This document shows positions 7,868 through 17,171 of a DNA stretch of 28,733 nucleotides, one piece after another (position 1 is the first letter of the stretch; every line of letters starts with the position of its first letter). The stretch is from Bacilli bacterium. Lineage in GTDB: Bacteria > Bacillota_I > Bacilli_A > RF39 > UBA660. Location of the stretch: NCBI GenBank assembly GCA_017888105.1, contig JAGHGS010000086.1:1-28733 (forward strand), in the 5' to 3' direction. The notes under the pieces were generated by a model. The model ran no database searches, was not told the DNA's origin, and saw only the letters and a program-made list of their open reading frames with translations. A program made the translations under genes and the position numbers.

Positions 7868-8738
7868 TATTATCACCAAGCTTTCTAAATAAATTTTTAT
7901 ATACTTTATCTACATCAATATACGTTACAAAAGTAATTTCATGCTTACCTTCTGTAAATTCATAAGACATATCATCTAAAACATTAGGACAACTAATATT
8001 TTGAGTTATAAACCAATCCTGATTAATCAAATAAGCTATAACCGAAATATCCCAAAGCACTCTTCCCTCTTGAATCCCATGGAATCCATCACAGTAAAAA
8101 CGAGCTAGTAAATGTTGATTTAATCCACTCTTATCTCCTAAGAAGTGTGCCAGTTCATAAATAGAAGTCCTCAAATTAGAAGCAACATTTTGACAAGGAA
8201 TAACAGTTAGTTTAACTTTAGAATTTAAAACAACTTTTACAGCTTCAACATCTTGTTTAAAATTATATTCAAGATTATCCTTATATCCGATTTCATTTCC
8301 ACCTAACCATATCACTTCAATTTTATGAATTATCCTAGGTTCTTTTCTAATTGCTAATGCCACATTTGTAATTGCTCCAATTGCCATTATATAAGTTTTA
8401 TCATTTTTTAAAGAAAGTTCAATAATTTTTAAAACAGCATCATTATCCCCATTATAACCATTTTGTAAATAATCTATGGAACCTTTAAATACTTTATTGG
8501 TAGTATCAAAATTTAACCAGTTACAAATTTTTAATACTTCTTGATAACTTAATTCTTGACTATCTTTGGAAAACACATTTTTTGATGGATGTGAAAAAGG
8601 AGCAATCGTAATAGCGTTAATATTAAATAGATCTTGAGACTTAATCATATAAGCAAGAGCAAATTCGTCATCACACTCATTGTATGTATCTGTATCTAAA
8701 ATAACATTTATTCTGTCATAATTTTTTAATATATTCAT
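7860..8738 (-). CDS. Inosine-uridine-type nucleoside hydrolase
   Basis: This 292-residue protein of the IUNH family hydrolyses the N-glycosidic bond of ribonucleosides to give ribose and a free base. The metal-binding N-terminal motif appears as DTDTYNECDDEFALAY (residues 15-30), the variant with the longer spacing between the first and last Asp pairs. Other family features are AIGAITNVALAI, IWLGGNE and, near the C terminus, GRVLWDISVIAYL with the usual WD metal/ribose position. GGAGGGAAATTT lies directly upstream of the ATG. The first 23 bases overlap the end of the HAD nucleotidase gene, so nucleotide dephosphorylation followed by nucleoside cleavage is encoded side by side, as expected for salvage. 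Base specificity is not visible. Confidence 0.88.
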   Translation of the reverse strand: MNILKNYDRINVILDTDTYNECDDEFALAYMIKSQDLFNINAITIAPFSHPSKNVFSKDSQELSYQEVLKICNWLNFDTTNKVFKGSIDYLQNGYNGDNDAVLKIIELSLKNDKTYIMAIGAITNVALAIRKEPRIIHKIEVIWLGGNEIGYKDNLEYNFKQDVEAVKVVLNSKVKLTVIPCQNVASNLRTSIYELAHFLGDKSGLNQHLLARFYCDGFHGIQEGRVLWDISVIAYLINQDWFITQNISCPNVLDDMSYEFTEGKHEITFVTYIDVDKVYKNLFRKLGDNNE

Positions 8739-9282
8739 AAATTTCCCTCCAACTATTTGCTCTTAAAATATTGATATTTCTATTATATGGAGTATCCATT
8801 AAAATAGCAGGAATTCCTACTTTTATAATACCTTCACACACTGTTATGCTATCATCTATCATTATATCAATATGCTTATCTTGAGCAACTTTTACTTTTT
8901 CTATAGGTGTATGTACCAAAATAAGTTCATCAAAAATAATTCCCTTTTTATTTAACCACTCATAAGTCATCTCATAAGGATAGTTATAATCTCCATTATC
9001 CCTACTTGTAATAATAAAGATTATATTCCCTTCTTGTTTCAACTTTTCTATTACCTCTTTTGCACCATCAATAACATCTAAATTTTTTGCAAATTTCTCA
9101 ATGTTAGCTCGATAAAAGCAATCTAATTCCGCCTTAGTCCAATCAAACATACCCTTAGTCATATAGTTATTTGGATTTACTACTCCTGTATTTCTAAGGT
9201 CTTTATCATGCCTCAAAAACTCATCAAATAAAACAGTATCAAAATTAGAAATAACATTATCAATATCAATACCAATTCTCAT
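8716..9282 (-). CDS. HAD-superfamily 5'-nucleotidase (NT5C-like)
   Basis: This soluble HAD phosphatase of 188 residues resembles the 5'(3')-deoxyribonucleotidase (NT5C) group. HAD motif I is at the N terminus (IGIDIDNVISNF, nucleophile D6 and acid/base D8). Motif II is ITSRD at 91-95, K136 in VAQDKHI is the likely motif III lysine, and the motif IV acids are D143-D144 in IMIDDS. The start overlaps the end of addA as ATGA, and the 3' end overlaps the nucleoside hydrolase. The pair would convert (deoxy)nucleotides to nucleosides and bases. Its placement after addAB could be chance operon growth or a link with degraded DNA products; the latter is inference. Confidence 0.82.
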   Translation of the reverse strand: MRIGIDIDNVISNFDTVLFDEFLRHDKDLRNTGVVNPNNYMTKGMFDWTKAELDCFYRANIEKFAKNLDVIDGAKEVIEKLKQEGNIIFIITSRDNGDYNYPYEMTYEWLNKKGIIFDELILVHTPIEKVKVAQDKHIDIMIDDSITVCEGIIKVGIPAILMDTPYNRNINILRANSWREIYEYIKKL

Positions 9283-12200
9283 ACATTTAATACCTCTACT
9301 TCCTTTACTTTATTATCCATAATCGAATATAAATATAAAGATACTTTTTTATCACTTACACTCGTAATATAATCATAATAAACATTTAATTGACGTATAT
9401 AAGCCTCATCCTCAATATTTTTAAGCTTATAATCAATAATTTTAATTTCATCTTCATATTCCAACATTAAATCAATAATACCATGATATTCCTGATGATC
9501 TTTCGTAAATACAAATTCCAATTCTTGATAAATAGAAGCATGTTCAAAATCAAAAGTATCAAGCAAATGTTTTACATAAGAATTAGGTTCTTTTATATGC
9601 TTAAAATCAGTTTCTTCTAACATTTCATGAATCTTAGTTCCATAATCAAGCGTTTTAGCATCATCTACCTTTAAAATAGAATGAACTTCTTTAGAAGCAT
9701 GCCTTTCTTCTAAAACATGATAGTCTACTTCTAAATTTTTAAAACTCATCACTTCATCGCCATGATACTTCTCTACTTTTTTACGAATTCCAAATTCATA
9801 ATCCTTCGATATATTTAAACGAGTAATATCAATCGTTTGAGCATAATCTTTCAAATTAAATGAAATAGAAGCTAAAAAATCATAAAAGGAACGATACTTC
9901 ATACCGGATAAATAATCAATACGAGATTTTACCCTATTCATCTTTTTAAATTCCGGAAGAACCATTATCATTTTTTCTTTTGCTCTTGTAAGAGCAACAT
10001 AAAAAAGTCGAATCTTTTCAGCAATCTCTTCTTCCATATACTTATTTTTAATAAGTTCTTTGGTAAATAAAGTTCCAATACCATTTTCCCAAAAAGGAGT
10101 TAAAATTCCATAGGTAGAATCAAACATAAATCTACTTTGTAAATCCCCTAAATTAAATTTTTCTTTCAATCCTGCAAAATAACAAATAGGAAATTCTAAT
10201 CCTTTAGATTTATGAATATTCATAATCTTAACCGAATTATTTGCATTCTTTGCTTCTTTATATCGAATTTCTGTTCCAGATGTAATCATATTATTTAAAT
10301 AATCAATAAAATCCAAAACTGTAAAGCCAAGCACTTCCATAGAACTGGCAAGATCAAGAAGATAATCCAGCCGAATAATAGCATCCCTAACACTACCAAC
10401 CAAAATAAAATGCTTATAAAATTCATAACTAGAAATAATTTCTTCAAGCAATAAACTTGGTGTCATAGAATCAATCTTTTTGGATATTTCCAAAGCTTTC
10501 TTATAAATATCCGACTCATAAAACGTATTATTTTCCAAATGCTTAAAAATTTCTTCATCATTCATATTACCAATATAACTTCTTGCAACACTAACAAAAT
10601 AATAACGCATATTAGTATCATACTCATGATGATATATCGCCAAAATAAGTCGAATCAAATTTCGAATAATCAATATATCTTCTTGTTCTACCAAATTACT
10701 ATCTTTATATATTTCCATCGGAATATTAAAATACTCAAATATTTTTTTATACCGACTCATTTCTTTTCCACGATCCAAAATAATACAAAAATCACTATAA
10801 CAAGCCTCTCGATTTTTTCCTAAATCGAAATCATAAACCAAATAATGACATTTCATTTTTTCTTTAATATCACTAGCTATAATAAAAGCTTCAATTTCAG
10901 CATTAGTATAATTTTTATCGGTATTATTATACTTTAAAATTTCTAAACTATGATTTAAAGAATTATTTCCTGCTTCATCATAAAGATGATTACCATAAAC
11001 CATAGCATGATGATCCCCATAATCAACTCCACCTAAATCCGGAATCATAATCAAATTAAATATTTCATTAATATTTTGCAATACTTCCTTTCTTGAACGA
11101 AAATTTTCCAATAAATCAATTTTCTCTCCATCGATATGATTTTTATAACGATCATATTTTTCGCGGAAAATACCCGGATTAGCATTTCGAAAACGATAAA
11201 TTGATTGCTTAATATCTCAAACCATATAAACATTATGATTTTCTATTTATTTAATAAACATTTCTTGTAAATCATTCGTATCTTGATATTCATCAATCAT
11301 AATTTCTTGATAAGAATTTTTAATTTCTTCACGAATATTAGGATGATTTTTCACTAACGAAATTGCCATTTTAGCAATATCGCCAAATTCAAAAGCATTT
11401 CTTTGATATTTATAATCTTGAATTTTTTGATCCAACTTTAAAATAATATCAATAATAGCAAGAACATACTCTTTAGTACTCTTAATTTGTTCCTTTAATT
11501 CTTCTTCACTATAAACAGTAAGACGATTAAAATACGCAACTAATTTTTTTAAATCCTCTTTAATCTCTTTTGCTTCCTCATCTATTTTTTGAAAACGAGG
11601 TAATTCTATTTTTCTTTTATTTAAATCATAATAATTTCGAGGTTTAAAAATAGAAGATAATGCCTCATAACACTCTTTATTTGTTTTTGGAGTTAAAAAT
11701 TCTTCCAAAGCATAATAATCCTCTTCAATTAAAAGGGTCAAATTTTTTAAATAATTGAAATATTCTTCAAAAATTTGTTGAATATAATCATCACTATAAT
11801 ATCGATTCACATAATTTAATAAATATTCTCTTTTATCATATCGCAAATCTAAACTATTACTAATACTTAATATAGCACTTTTAATCGTATCATCATCACG
11901 ATCTGTAAAATCCCGAATAAGTTTTAAATAATTTTTATCTTTTTTATCATACAAATCCATAACAATATCATCAAGTATTTTTTTCTTTTCCAAATTAATA
12001 ACAGAAGAATCAATAATAGAAATATTAGCATCCAAATTAAAAAGATAATGATATTTTTTTACCAAACTCAAAGCATAAGCATCAAAAGTAGTAATATAGG
12101 CAGCATCCAAGAAAGATAATTGTTCAAAAAGTTCTTCTTTCTGCATTTTCTTTCGAATTCTTTCTTTCATTTCCCCAGCAGCTTCATTTGTAAATGTTAA

Positions 12201-12353
12201 AATTAAAATATGGCGAATATCAATTCCCGACTTTAACTTTCGAATAACTCTCTCAGATAAAACAGCGGTCTTTCCTGAACCAGCCCCCGCTGAAACAATT
12301 AAATTTGAACCTTCTTTATCAATTGCAAGTTGTTGTTCCTTCGTCCATTTCAA
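9279..12353 (-). pseudogene. addA: ATP-dependent helicase/nuclease AddA, interrupted by two in-frame stops
   Basis: AddA pairs with AddB to resect double-strand DNA ends for recombination. One continuous frame of 1025 codons carries the whole protein: Walker A AGAGSGKT (22-29), LTFTNEAAGEMKERI, Walker B MIDEYQDTND, SKGLEF, VALTRAKEKM, and the C-terminal PD-(D/E)XK nuclease (GIIDLML, then IIDYK). It is broken by a TAA at codon 369 (11247-11249) and a TGA at codon 379 (11217-11219). The TGA sits exactly where the conserved Gly of the (G)DIKQSIYRFR motif belongs, one base from GGA. The start is a TTG at 12353 preceded by GGAGGTG, inside the end of addB. The first fragment would keep only the nucleotide-binding half. 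This is recent decay, sequence error, or (least likely) read-through. Confidence 0.85.
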
Positions 12354-14667
12354 CTTCTTCACCTCCAAGCACAACTTCATTTTGTTTTCGCTTATAACAC
12401 AAATCCCTAAATTTACAATAAGTACAAGCAACATTCTTTCGATCAACTATTTTTGGATTAATAGCAAATTCTCCATTTAAAATATTAGCAATAACATCAT
12501 CTATAATTAGATCAACACGCTCTATCACCATATCCATTTCTTCATTCGATAATACCTTAGAACGACTACTAATCTCTCCATTTTTCTTAAAAGCTAAATT
12601 TTTAATAATTTGACTATTTTGATACCCATCATCAATCATTTCCATAAGTGCCTCATCACTATTAGTAAATCCTTGTAAAGCAAGTTTTTCTACAAGCAAA
12701 TCCCATTCTGTTTTTTGAAACTGAATATTTTCTTTTTTGGGTAAAACTTTTTGAATATAAAAACCAGCAATAAAAGCATCATGAAACCGTTCCGATTTTT
12801 TAAGTAAATACAAATAAATAGGAAGCTGCAAATGAAGACCATAATCCAAATCTTTTAAAGTAATATTGGTATTACCTGTTTTATAATCAACAACCGCTAT
12901 AACCTCTCGATTATTATGTTTAGTATACATCACTTTATCAATCGTTCCTTTAAAAGTAATATTCATATCATCTCGATCTTTATAAACAAAAAACTCTGTT
13001 TCAAACAAATAATCATTAAGTTTTGAATGCTTCTGTTGTTCACGAATCACTTGTAAAATATTCTTTAAATCTTCACTAAATTTTTCTAAGTAGAAAAGTT
13101 CTTTTGCATTTAATACATACCCTTTTTCTTTCACAAACTTCATAATTTCTACCGGAATATCAATATCTCTCAAAATCCCCAATTCTAAAATATGATGCAT
13201 CACATTACCAATTATCGTTTTGAATGTCTCTTCAAAAATATCTAAATAAAGAATTTTACTAATATAATATCGAAAAGCACATTCTTGATACATTTCCATA
13301 TTAGTATAAGATAATGTAAATTTTTTATTTAATTTATCTATAACAAGCTTTTTATCAATTCCTGTAAACTGATTATTATAAGTATTATAAGGGATTTCAA
13401 AACTATTTTGATAAATTCCCAAATTATTATGAATCACGTTATACTTATATAAATCATCTAATGCCAAAGCATACTTAATTTCCCCATACTTCTTAGAATA
13501 AGAAAAATGAGAAGAAATATGTACTGGATTTACTTTACAATCAAGTTTCCGAATCAACATAGAAGGATAATACTTCCCACGAGGCCCTAAAAGTTTATAA
13601 GTAATCACTAAATTTTTAATTTGGTAAATTCTATTTAAAATAGAATTAATTTCATATAAATTACAATCCGTAGTCGTATCAAGCCCTAATTCCTCTTTAA
13701 TATCATCCGATAAATAACATATATCTTTCTGAATCTTAGGATAATCATTTACATTAAAACCCAGCAAAAAAACATAGTCTTCATCTTTAAATACCGAATC
13801 TAAATCAGTACAAGTTATCGCTTGATCATATACTGATTCCTGTAACTTTCCATGCTTCAAATCATCAATAATAAATTCTTTTCGCAATGTTTTATCTTCA
13901 ATCATAACGGAGCGATTAATAATATTGATTAAATCATTCGTATTAGAATATTTTTCACTCAAATGCAAAATATTTTCTTCAATAGAATATTTATCATAAC
14001 TTGCTAAAAAATCTTGTGCAATTAAAGTACTATAAAAAGAATGATTACTTTTTCTACGAAATGGCAAACCATAAAAAGAAAAAAAACGCTGAAAAATATT
14101 ATCATATTCTTTTGGTGCTATAATCTTAATATTAGAAAGAGGCACATTTTTCTCAACCAATCTTCCAATTTCTTCTAAAACAAATTCAACTTCTTCATCC
14201 ATATCTCTAGCTTCATAAATTCTTGGTATATAATGCTTATCATTCCTTTTATGTAATACAAATTCCGTATCAATCTTTGATAAAATAAGTTGTTCTTCTT
14301 TACTAAGAAAATCATAACCATAAACAATCACTTTTTTATTTTTTAAATAAGAGCCAAAATTCGGATGATAAATCAAAAGATGATGTTCATCTAACAAAGC
14401 TTTTAATTCTAATAAAAACCGAATCTTTTCGTGATCCATTTCCTTTAAAAAATATAAATTTTCCAAATAAATCTTTGCAACAGAAATCCGAACATGATAA
14501 TGTTCTACAATAAATGCAATCGTTTTATAATCATAATCAAAAAACAAATTCTTTTTTAATTCTAAAAAAGTATAAAACTTCAAATTATAAAAAATATGTT
14601 TTCTACTATTTTCTCTTAAAATACTTTTCTTATTTTCTTCCGTTGTAATAATAATAACTGGTTCCAT
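12319..14667 (-). CDS. addB: ATP-dependent nuclease subunit AddB
   Basis: AddB (782 residues) is the partner of AddA in the end-resection complex. The N-terminal half is a degenerate helicase fold. The C-terminal half holds the nuclease: FKGTIDKVMY, then VVDYKTG matches the PD-(D/E)XK core. The iron-sulfur cysteines typical of AddB are all visible: C463 (YQECAFRYY), then C748, C751 and C757 (CTYCKFRDLC). It is shorter than the roughly 1150-residue Bacillus subtilis AddB. The ATG at 14667 has AGGAG upstream; a GTG at 14676 is only two bases from that site and less likely. addA starts within its last codons. With addA interrupted, the complex may be non-functional in this genome. Confidence 0.85.
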   Translation of the reverse strand: MEPVIIITTEENKKSILRENSRKHIFYNLKFYTFLELKKNLFFDYDYKTIAFIVEHYHVRISVAKIYLENLYFLKEMDHEKIRFLLELKALLDEHHLLIYHPNFGSYLKNKKVIVYGYDFLSKEEQLILSKIDTEFVLHKRNDKHYIPRIYEARDMDEEVEFVLEEIGRLVEKNVPLSNIKIIAPKEYDNIFQRFFSFYGLPFRRKSNHSFYSTLIAQDFLASYDKYSIEENILHLSEKYSNTNDLINIINRSVMIEDKTLRKEFIIDDLKHGKLQESVYDQAITCTDLDSVFKDEDYVFLLGFNVNDYPKIQKDICYLSDDIKEELGLDTTTDCNLYEINSILNRIYQIKNLVITYKLLGPRGKYYPSMLIRKLDCKVNPVHISSHFSYSKKYGEIKYALALDDLYKYNVIHNNLGIYQNSFEIPYNTYNNQFTGIDKKLVIDKLNKKFTLSYTNMEMYQECAFRYYISKILYLDIFEETFKTIIGNVMHHILELGILRDIDIPVEIMKFVKEKGYVLNAKELFYLEKFSEDLKNILQVIREQQKHSKLNDYLFETEFFVYKDRDDMNITFKGTIDKVMYTKHNNREVIAVVDYKTGNTNITLKDLDYGLHLQLPIYLYLLKKSERFHDAFIAGFYIQKVLPKKENIQFQKTEWDLLVEKLALQGFTNSDEALMEMIDDGYQNSQIIKNLAFKKNGEISSRSKVLSNEEMDMVIERVDLIIDDVIANILNGEFAINPKIVDRKNVACTYCKFRDLCYKRKQNEVVLGGEEVEMDEGTTTCN

Positions 14668-14688
14668 ATGATTCACTACTCCTAAATT

Positions 14689-14717
14689 ATCTTATCATTA
14701 ATTAAAACGTTTATCAA
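14689..14717 (-). promoter_or_regulatory. Probable addB operon promoter
   Basis: On the - strand there is a TTGATA -35 (14712-14717), a 17-base spacer and a TAAGAT -10 (14689-14694), about 22 bases before the AddB start. It faces away from the tRNA promoter. Confidence 0.45.
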
Positions 14718-14770
14718 TGGTAGATTCTTCAAAATAATTAAAAATTCTTTTAAAATATTACATAAAACTG

Positions 14771-14799
14771 TTGACAAGTAACATAATATTTAATATAAT
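14771..14799 (+). promoter_or_regulatory. Consensus promoter of tRNA-Asn
   Basis: A perfect TTGACA (14771-14776), a 17-base spacer and a perfect TATAAT (14794-14799) end 11 bases before the tRNA. Confidence 0.9.
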
Positions 14800-14810
14800 T
14801 TAGTAGTACT

Positions 14811-14886
14811 GCTCGTTTAGCTCAGTCGGTAGAGCGCACGGCTGTTAACCGTTAGGTCGTAGGTTCGAGTCCTACAACGAGCGCCA
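14811..14886 (+). tRNA. tRNA-Asn (GTT anticodon)
   Basis: This 76-base tRNA folds as a cloverleaf. The acceptor arm GCTCGTT pairs with AACGAGC, followed by G and an encoded CCA end. The D arm is GCTC/GAGC, and the anticodon loop CTGTTAA carries GTT at 14844-14846. The T arm is GTAGG/CCTAC with a TTCGAGT loop. The outermost anticodon-stem pair is a C-T mismatch. It has its own promoter and terminator, so it is transcribed alone, and it is the only rightward gene between the IS and the right edge. Confidence 0.97.
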
Positions 14887-14897
14887 TTAAGTAAATT

Positions 14898-14925
14898 ACT
14901 CTTAGATAATCTCTAAGAGTTTTTT
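14898..14925 (+). terminator. tRNA-Asn terminator
   Basis: ACTCTTAGA (14898-14906) pairs with TCTAAGAGT (14912-14920) over a 5-base loop, followed by a T-run to 14925. Confidence 0.88.
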
Positions 14926-14943
14926 ATTACCCAAAAATAAATA

Positions 14944-14972
14944 ACAAAAAAAAGAATGATTCTCATCATTCT
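14944..14972 (-). terminator. Terminator of the Tad-like operon
   Basis: On the - strand AGAATGAT and ATCATTCT form a perfect 8-bp stem over a GAGA loop, followed by nine Ts. The stem begins within the stop codon of the small two-helix protein gene, so this marks the end of the transcription unit. Confidence 0.9.
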
Positions 14973-15381
14973 AATCTTCACTTCTTGAAACACAAGTATT
15001 ACTATCTTTATCCCACTTCTTAGTGGTATCTTCAACACAATCAACAATTTGACCACAAACTCCACCTGGATCTGAAATACATTGTTGACATACATTATAT
15101 TCGTCTCTATTTTCATTAAATTCGCCAACTAATCCAAATATAGCTCCTACTAAAGTTGGAACAAAGAAAATAATAATACCAGCAATTGCTCTCATAACTA
15201 AAGATTTTACAGATTTCTTAATTTCATCATCTTTACTTGCTACAACAGCCTTTCCTAAGTCTATCATACCAAAAACAATGATTACAATTGGAATAACAAT
15301 TTTAAATACCCATAAAACCCATCCAATGATTTGCCAAATTGGAGCTAAATCAGAACAAATAGAAGGATCCATTATTAACAT
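14971..15381 (-). CDS. Small two-helix membrane protein, pilin candidate of the Tad-like locus
   Basis: This is a 136-residue protein with two long hydrophobic helices (about 14-38, IIGWVLWVFKIVIPIVIIVF, and about 59-83, AIAGIIIFFVPTLVGAIFGL). They are joined by a short polar loop, GKAVVASKDDEIKKSVKSL. This topology resembles VirB2/TrbC pilins and differs from type IV prepilins, which have one N-terminal helix; no prepilin-peptidase site is visible. The C-terminal tail has five cysteines (VCQQC, VCGQIVDC, NTC), with one more near the N terminus. I choose the ATG at 15381, preceded by GAGAGG; an upstream ATG at 15414 overlaps the -10 of a consensus promoter. Being last in the operon with its own promoter and terminator suggests high expression. 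It could instead be a small holin-like or accessory membrane protein. Confidence 0.75.
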   Translation of the reverse strand: MLIMDPSICSDLAPIWQIIGWVLWVFKIVIPIVIIVFGMIDLGKAVVASKDDEIKKSVKSLVMRAIAGIIIFFVPTLVGAIFGLVGEFNENRDEYNVCQQCISDPGGVCGQIVDCVEDTTKKWDKDSNTCVSRSED

Positions 15382-15412
15382 ATAAAATTCCTCTCTTTCT
15401 AAATCTATATTC

Positions 15413-15441
15413 ATTTTATCCTAATTTATTTATATTGTCAA
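15413..15441 (-). promoter_or_regulatory. Internal consensus promoter for the pilin candidate
   Basis: On the - strand there is a perfect TTGACA (15436-15441), a 17-base spacer and TAAAAT (15413-15418). It lies in the 90-base gap before the small two-helix gene, the longest gap in the operon. Confidence 0.8.
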
Positions 15442-15471
15442 GTTATTACGCTTTTTTATGTAAAATTTTGT

Positions 15472-16260
15472 CTAAATATTCATAAGTAGTAATACCGCGA
15501 ATATTAAGAGAACCATAACACCTAAACCAGTTGCAATAAGCATACTCATCGTTTTACTTTCCATCTTATCTAGACGATTTTTGTATTTTGTTTCTCTCGC
15601 TTTTTGTTGCAAATTAGATATTGTTTTAGAAAAAGCAAGTAATTGTTCTTGTTTTCTTTCTTGTCTACCTAAACTTAAACGATATAACAAACGCATCATT
15701 CTCATTGAATCACGAACTGGATATTGTCTAGCAAATTCCATATAAGGTTCAATCGTATCATCACCAGCATTAATCGCATTGATAAGTTCTTTTAAACCAT
15801 CTCTAAATATTTCGGGAGCATCTTCCAAAGATTTACCAATAGCAACTGGCACTGTATAATGTTGAATTAATATTTCTAGTCCCTTTAAATAATAAGGAAG
15901 CATCGTATCAATCTCATGCAAATGTTTTTTATAATAATTTCTTAAATTAATATAGTCTAATTTAAAGAAAACAAATCCAACTACAATACAAACAAGAGCA
16001 TAAACATAAGACATATTAGAAATAAGTAAACAAAAGACTAATACCGTAACAATTAAAGTATTACGAATTCTTTTGTTAAAAAGCAAATCTGGATTAACAG
16101 AATCTCCATATTTCGCTTTTACATAAAAGTCCCAATCACTTTCTTTTAATCTTCTTAAATACATTTCATTATCCGCAACTAATTTATTAATACTAATTTT
16201 ACCACTATAAGTTAAAATAAAAAATATAATTACGGCAATAATAGCTATTTCAATTTGCAT
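15472..16260 (-). CDS. TadC-like (GspF-family) platform protein
   Basis: This 262-residue inner-membrane platform protein would couple the ATPase to filament assembly. It has an N-terminal helix (about 5-20), a hydrophobic pair (about 67-105, LIVTVLVFCLLISNMSYVYA onward) and a C-terminal helix (about 235-261). Between these lies the helical T2SSF-type cytoplasmic domain: LHEIDTMLPYYLKGLEILI, then VPVAIGKSLEDAPEIF, where the E/D-rich pattern fits TadB/TadC proteins. The ATG follows one base after the stop of the upstream TadB-like gene. Pairing with a second GspF-like protein is the normal Tad arrangement. The assignment TadC rather than TadB rests on order only. Confidence 0.78.
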   Translation of the reverse strand: MQIEIAIIAVIIFFILTYSGKISINKLVADNEMYLRRLKESDWDFYVKAKYGDSVNPDLLFNKRIRNTLIVTVLVFCLLISNMSYVYALVCIVVGFVFFKLDYINLRNYYKKHLHEIDTMLPYYLKGLEILIQHYTVPVAIGKSLEDAPEIFRDGLKELINAINAGDDTIEPYMEFARQYPVRDSMRMMRLLYRLSLGRQERKQEQLLAFSKTISNLQQKARETKYKNRLDKMESKTMSMLIATGLGVMVLLIFAVLLLMNI

Positions 16261-16261
16261 A

Positions 16262-17158
16262 TCACTCTACCCCCACATTATCATTATAATATTTCTCTCC
16301 CGTTAAAAGAAAATAACAATTAATAACAATAATCGCATGTAAAACAATATGAACATACCACAAATCAAGAAGTTGCAAATAACTTTCTTTACCAAGCAAT
16401 ACTTGCATTACTAAGACAAGTAAAAATAATACCATTGCGAAAGTAATAAATTTTGTATGGAATTGTTTACGATCCATTTGATCACGATAAACTCCTTCAA
16501 CCAAAGCATCGATATCCATACTCATATTTTCAAGTGCCTCTCCAGAATCTTTGGCACCTTCCTTCGTAATTTGTAAGAAAAGTTGATGCATATTCTTAAC
16601 CATATAATATGGATATTTTTGATTAAAATATTCAATTGACTCATCAATTGTACCATTTTGATAAGACATATTTATCATGGTTTTAACATCTTCCAAAACA
16701 GGATCTTCCAAAATTCCGGAATCTCTAACACCTTCAAGAGATTTAACAAAACTTTGCGTTGTATTAAATTCCATAATAACATTGGTCGTATAAATTTGAA
16801 TTTGTTCAAATATATATTCACTATAAATTCTTTTACTTCGAAGAAAAGCCAAATAAGGAATAAAAGCAATAGCAATTATTGTATAAATAATAACAACAAT
16901 TAAATTATAAAAATAAAGATAAGAGATAGCCGCCGCTATACCACCAATAATAACAACTTGTAAAGTATAATCTTTAATTGTATACTCTTGCTTTAAATCC
17001 TTCATTTTAGCACTTATCGTTCGATAACTATATGGAGCATATTTCTCATAAACAATACCAAATTGTGACTTTACAAACTTATAAAAGGTTTCTGAACCAT
17101 CATTCTTACGATATATAACAATAAACATTGCAATAAGAAATATAATTACAAATTCCAT
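16262..17158 (-). CDS. TadB-like (GspF-family) platform protein
   Basis: This 298-residue membrane protein is the first of two GspF-like proteins encoded directly after the secretion ATPase. Hydrophobic segments are at about 1-16, 67-105, 236-257 and 266-287. The cytoplasmic domain between them contains the T2SSF-like helices (IFEQIQIYTTNVIMEFNTTQ, then SFVKSLEGVRDSGILEDPV and QITKEGAKDSGEALENMS). It would form, with the downstream homologue, the membrane base that the ATPase acts on. A strong GAGGAGG precedes the ATG, 13 bases after the ATPase stop codon. Sequence similarity in this family is low, so the call leans on topology and neighbours. Confidence 0.78.
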   Translation of the reverse strand: MEFVIIFLIAMFIVIYRKNDGSETFYKFVKSQFGIVYEKYAPYSYRTISAKMKDLKQEYTIKDYTLQVVIIGGIAAAISYLYFYNLIVVIIYTIIAIAFIPYLAFLRSKRIYSEYIFEQIQIYTTNVIMEFNTTQSFVKSLEGVRDSGILEDPVLEDVKTMINMSYQNGTIDESIEYFNQKYPYYMVKNMHQLFLQITKEGAKDSGEALENMSMDIDALVEGVYRDQMDRKQFHTKFITFAMVLFLLVLVMQVLLGKESYLQLLDLWYVHIVLHAIIVINCYFLLTGEKYYNDNVGVE

Positions 17159-17171
17159 GATTAACCTCCTC

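Noticed and set aside
10539..10823. A 94-residue rightward ORF inside addA
   Set aside because: Low-complexity Ile/Asn/Tyr-rich translation of the antisense strand of a real gene; no ribosome site or promoter.
11217..11219. TGA recoded as Gly (as in some candidate-phylum bacteria) or as Trp
   Set aside because: TGA clearly ends several genes here, including ATGA overlaps at 6383 and 9279, and a TAA also interrupts addA ten codons earlier, so recoding does not explain the break.
11051..11233. A 60-residue leftward ORF between the two addA halves
   Set aside because: It lies in a different frame from addA and is a shadow; the addA frame itself continues across the region with only two stop codons.
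14811..14886. tRNA-Asn as an attachment site for an integrated element
   Set aside because: No partial duplicate of the tRNA 3' end, integrase or recombinase is visible in the window.
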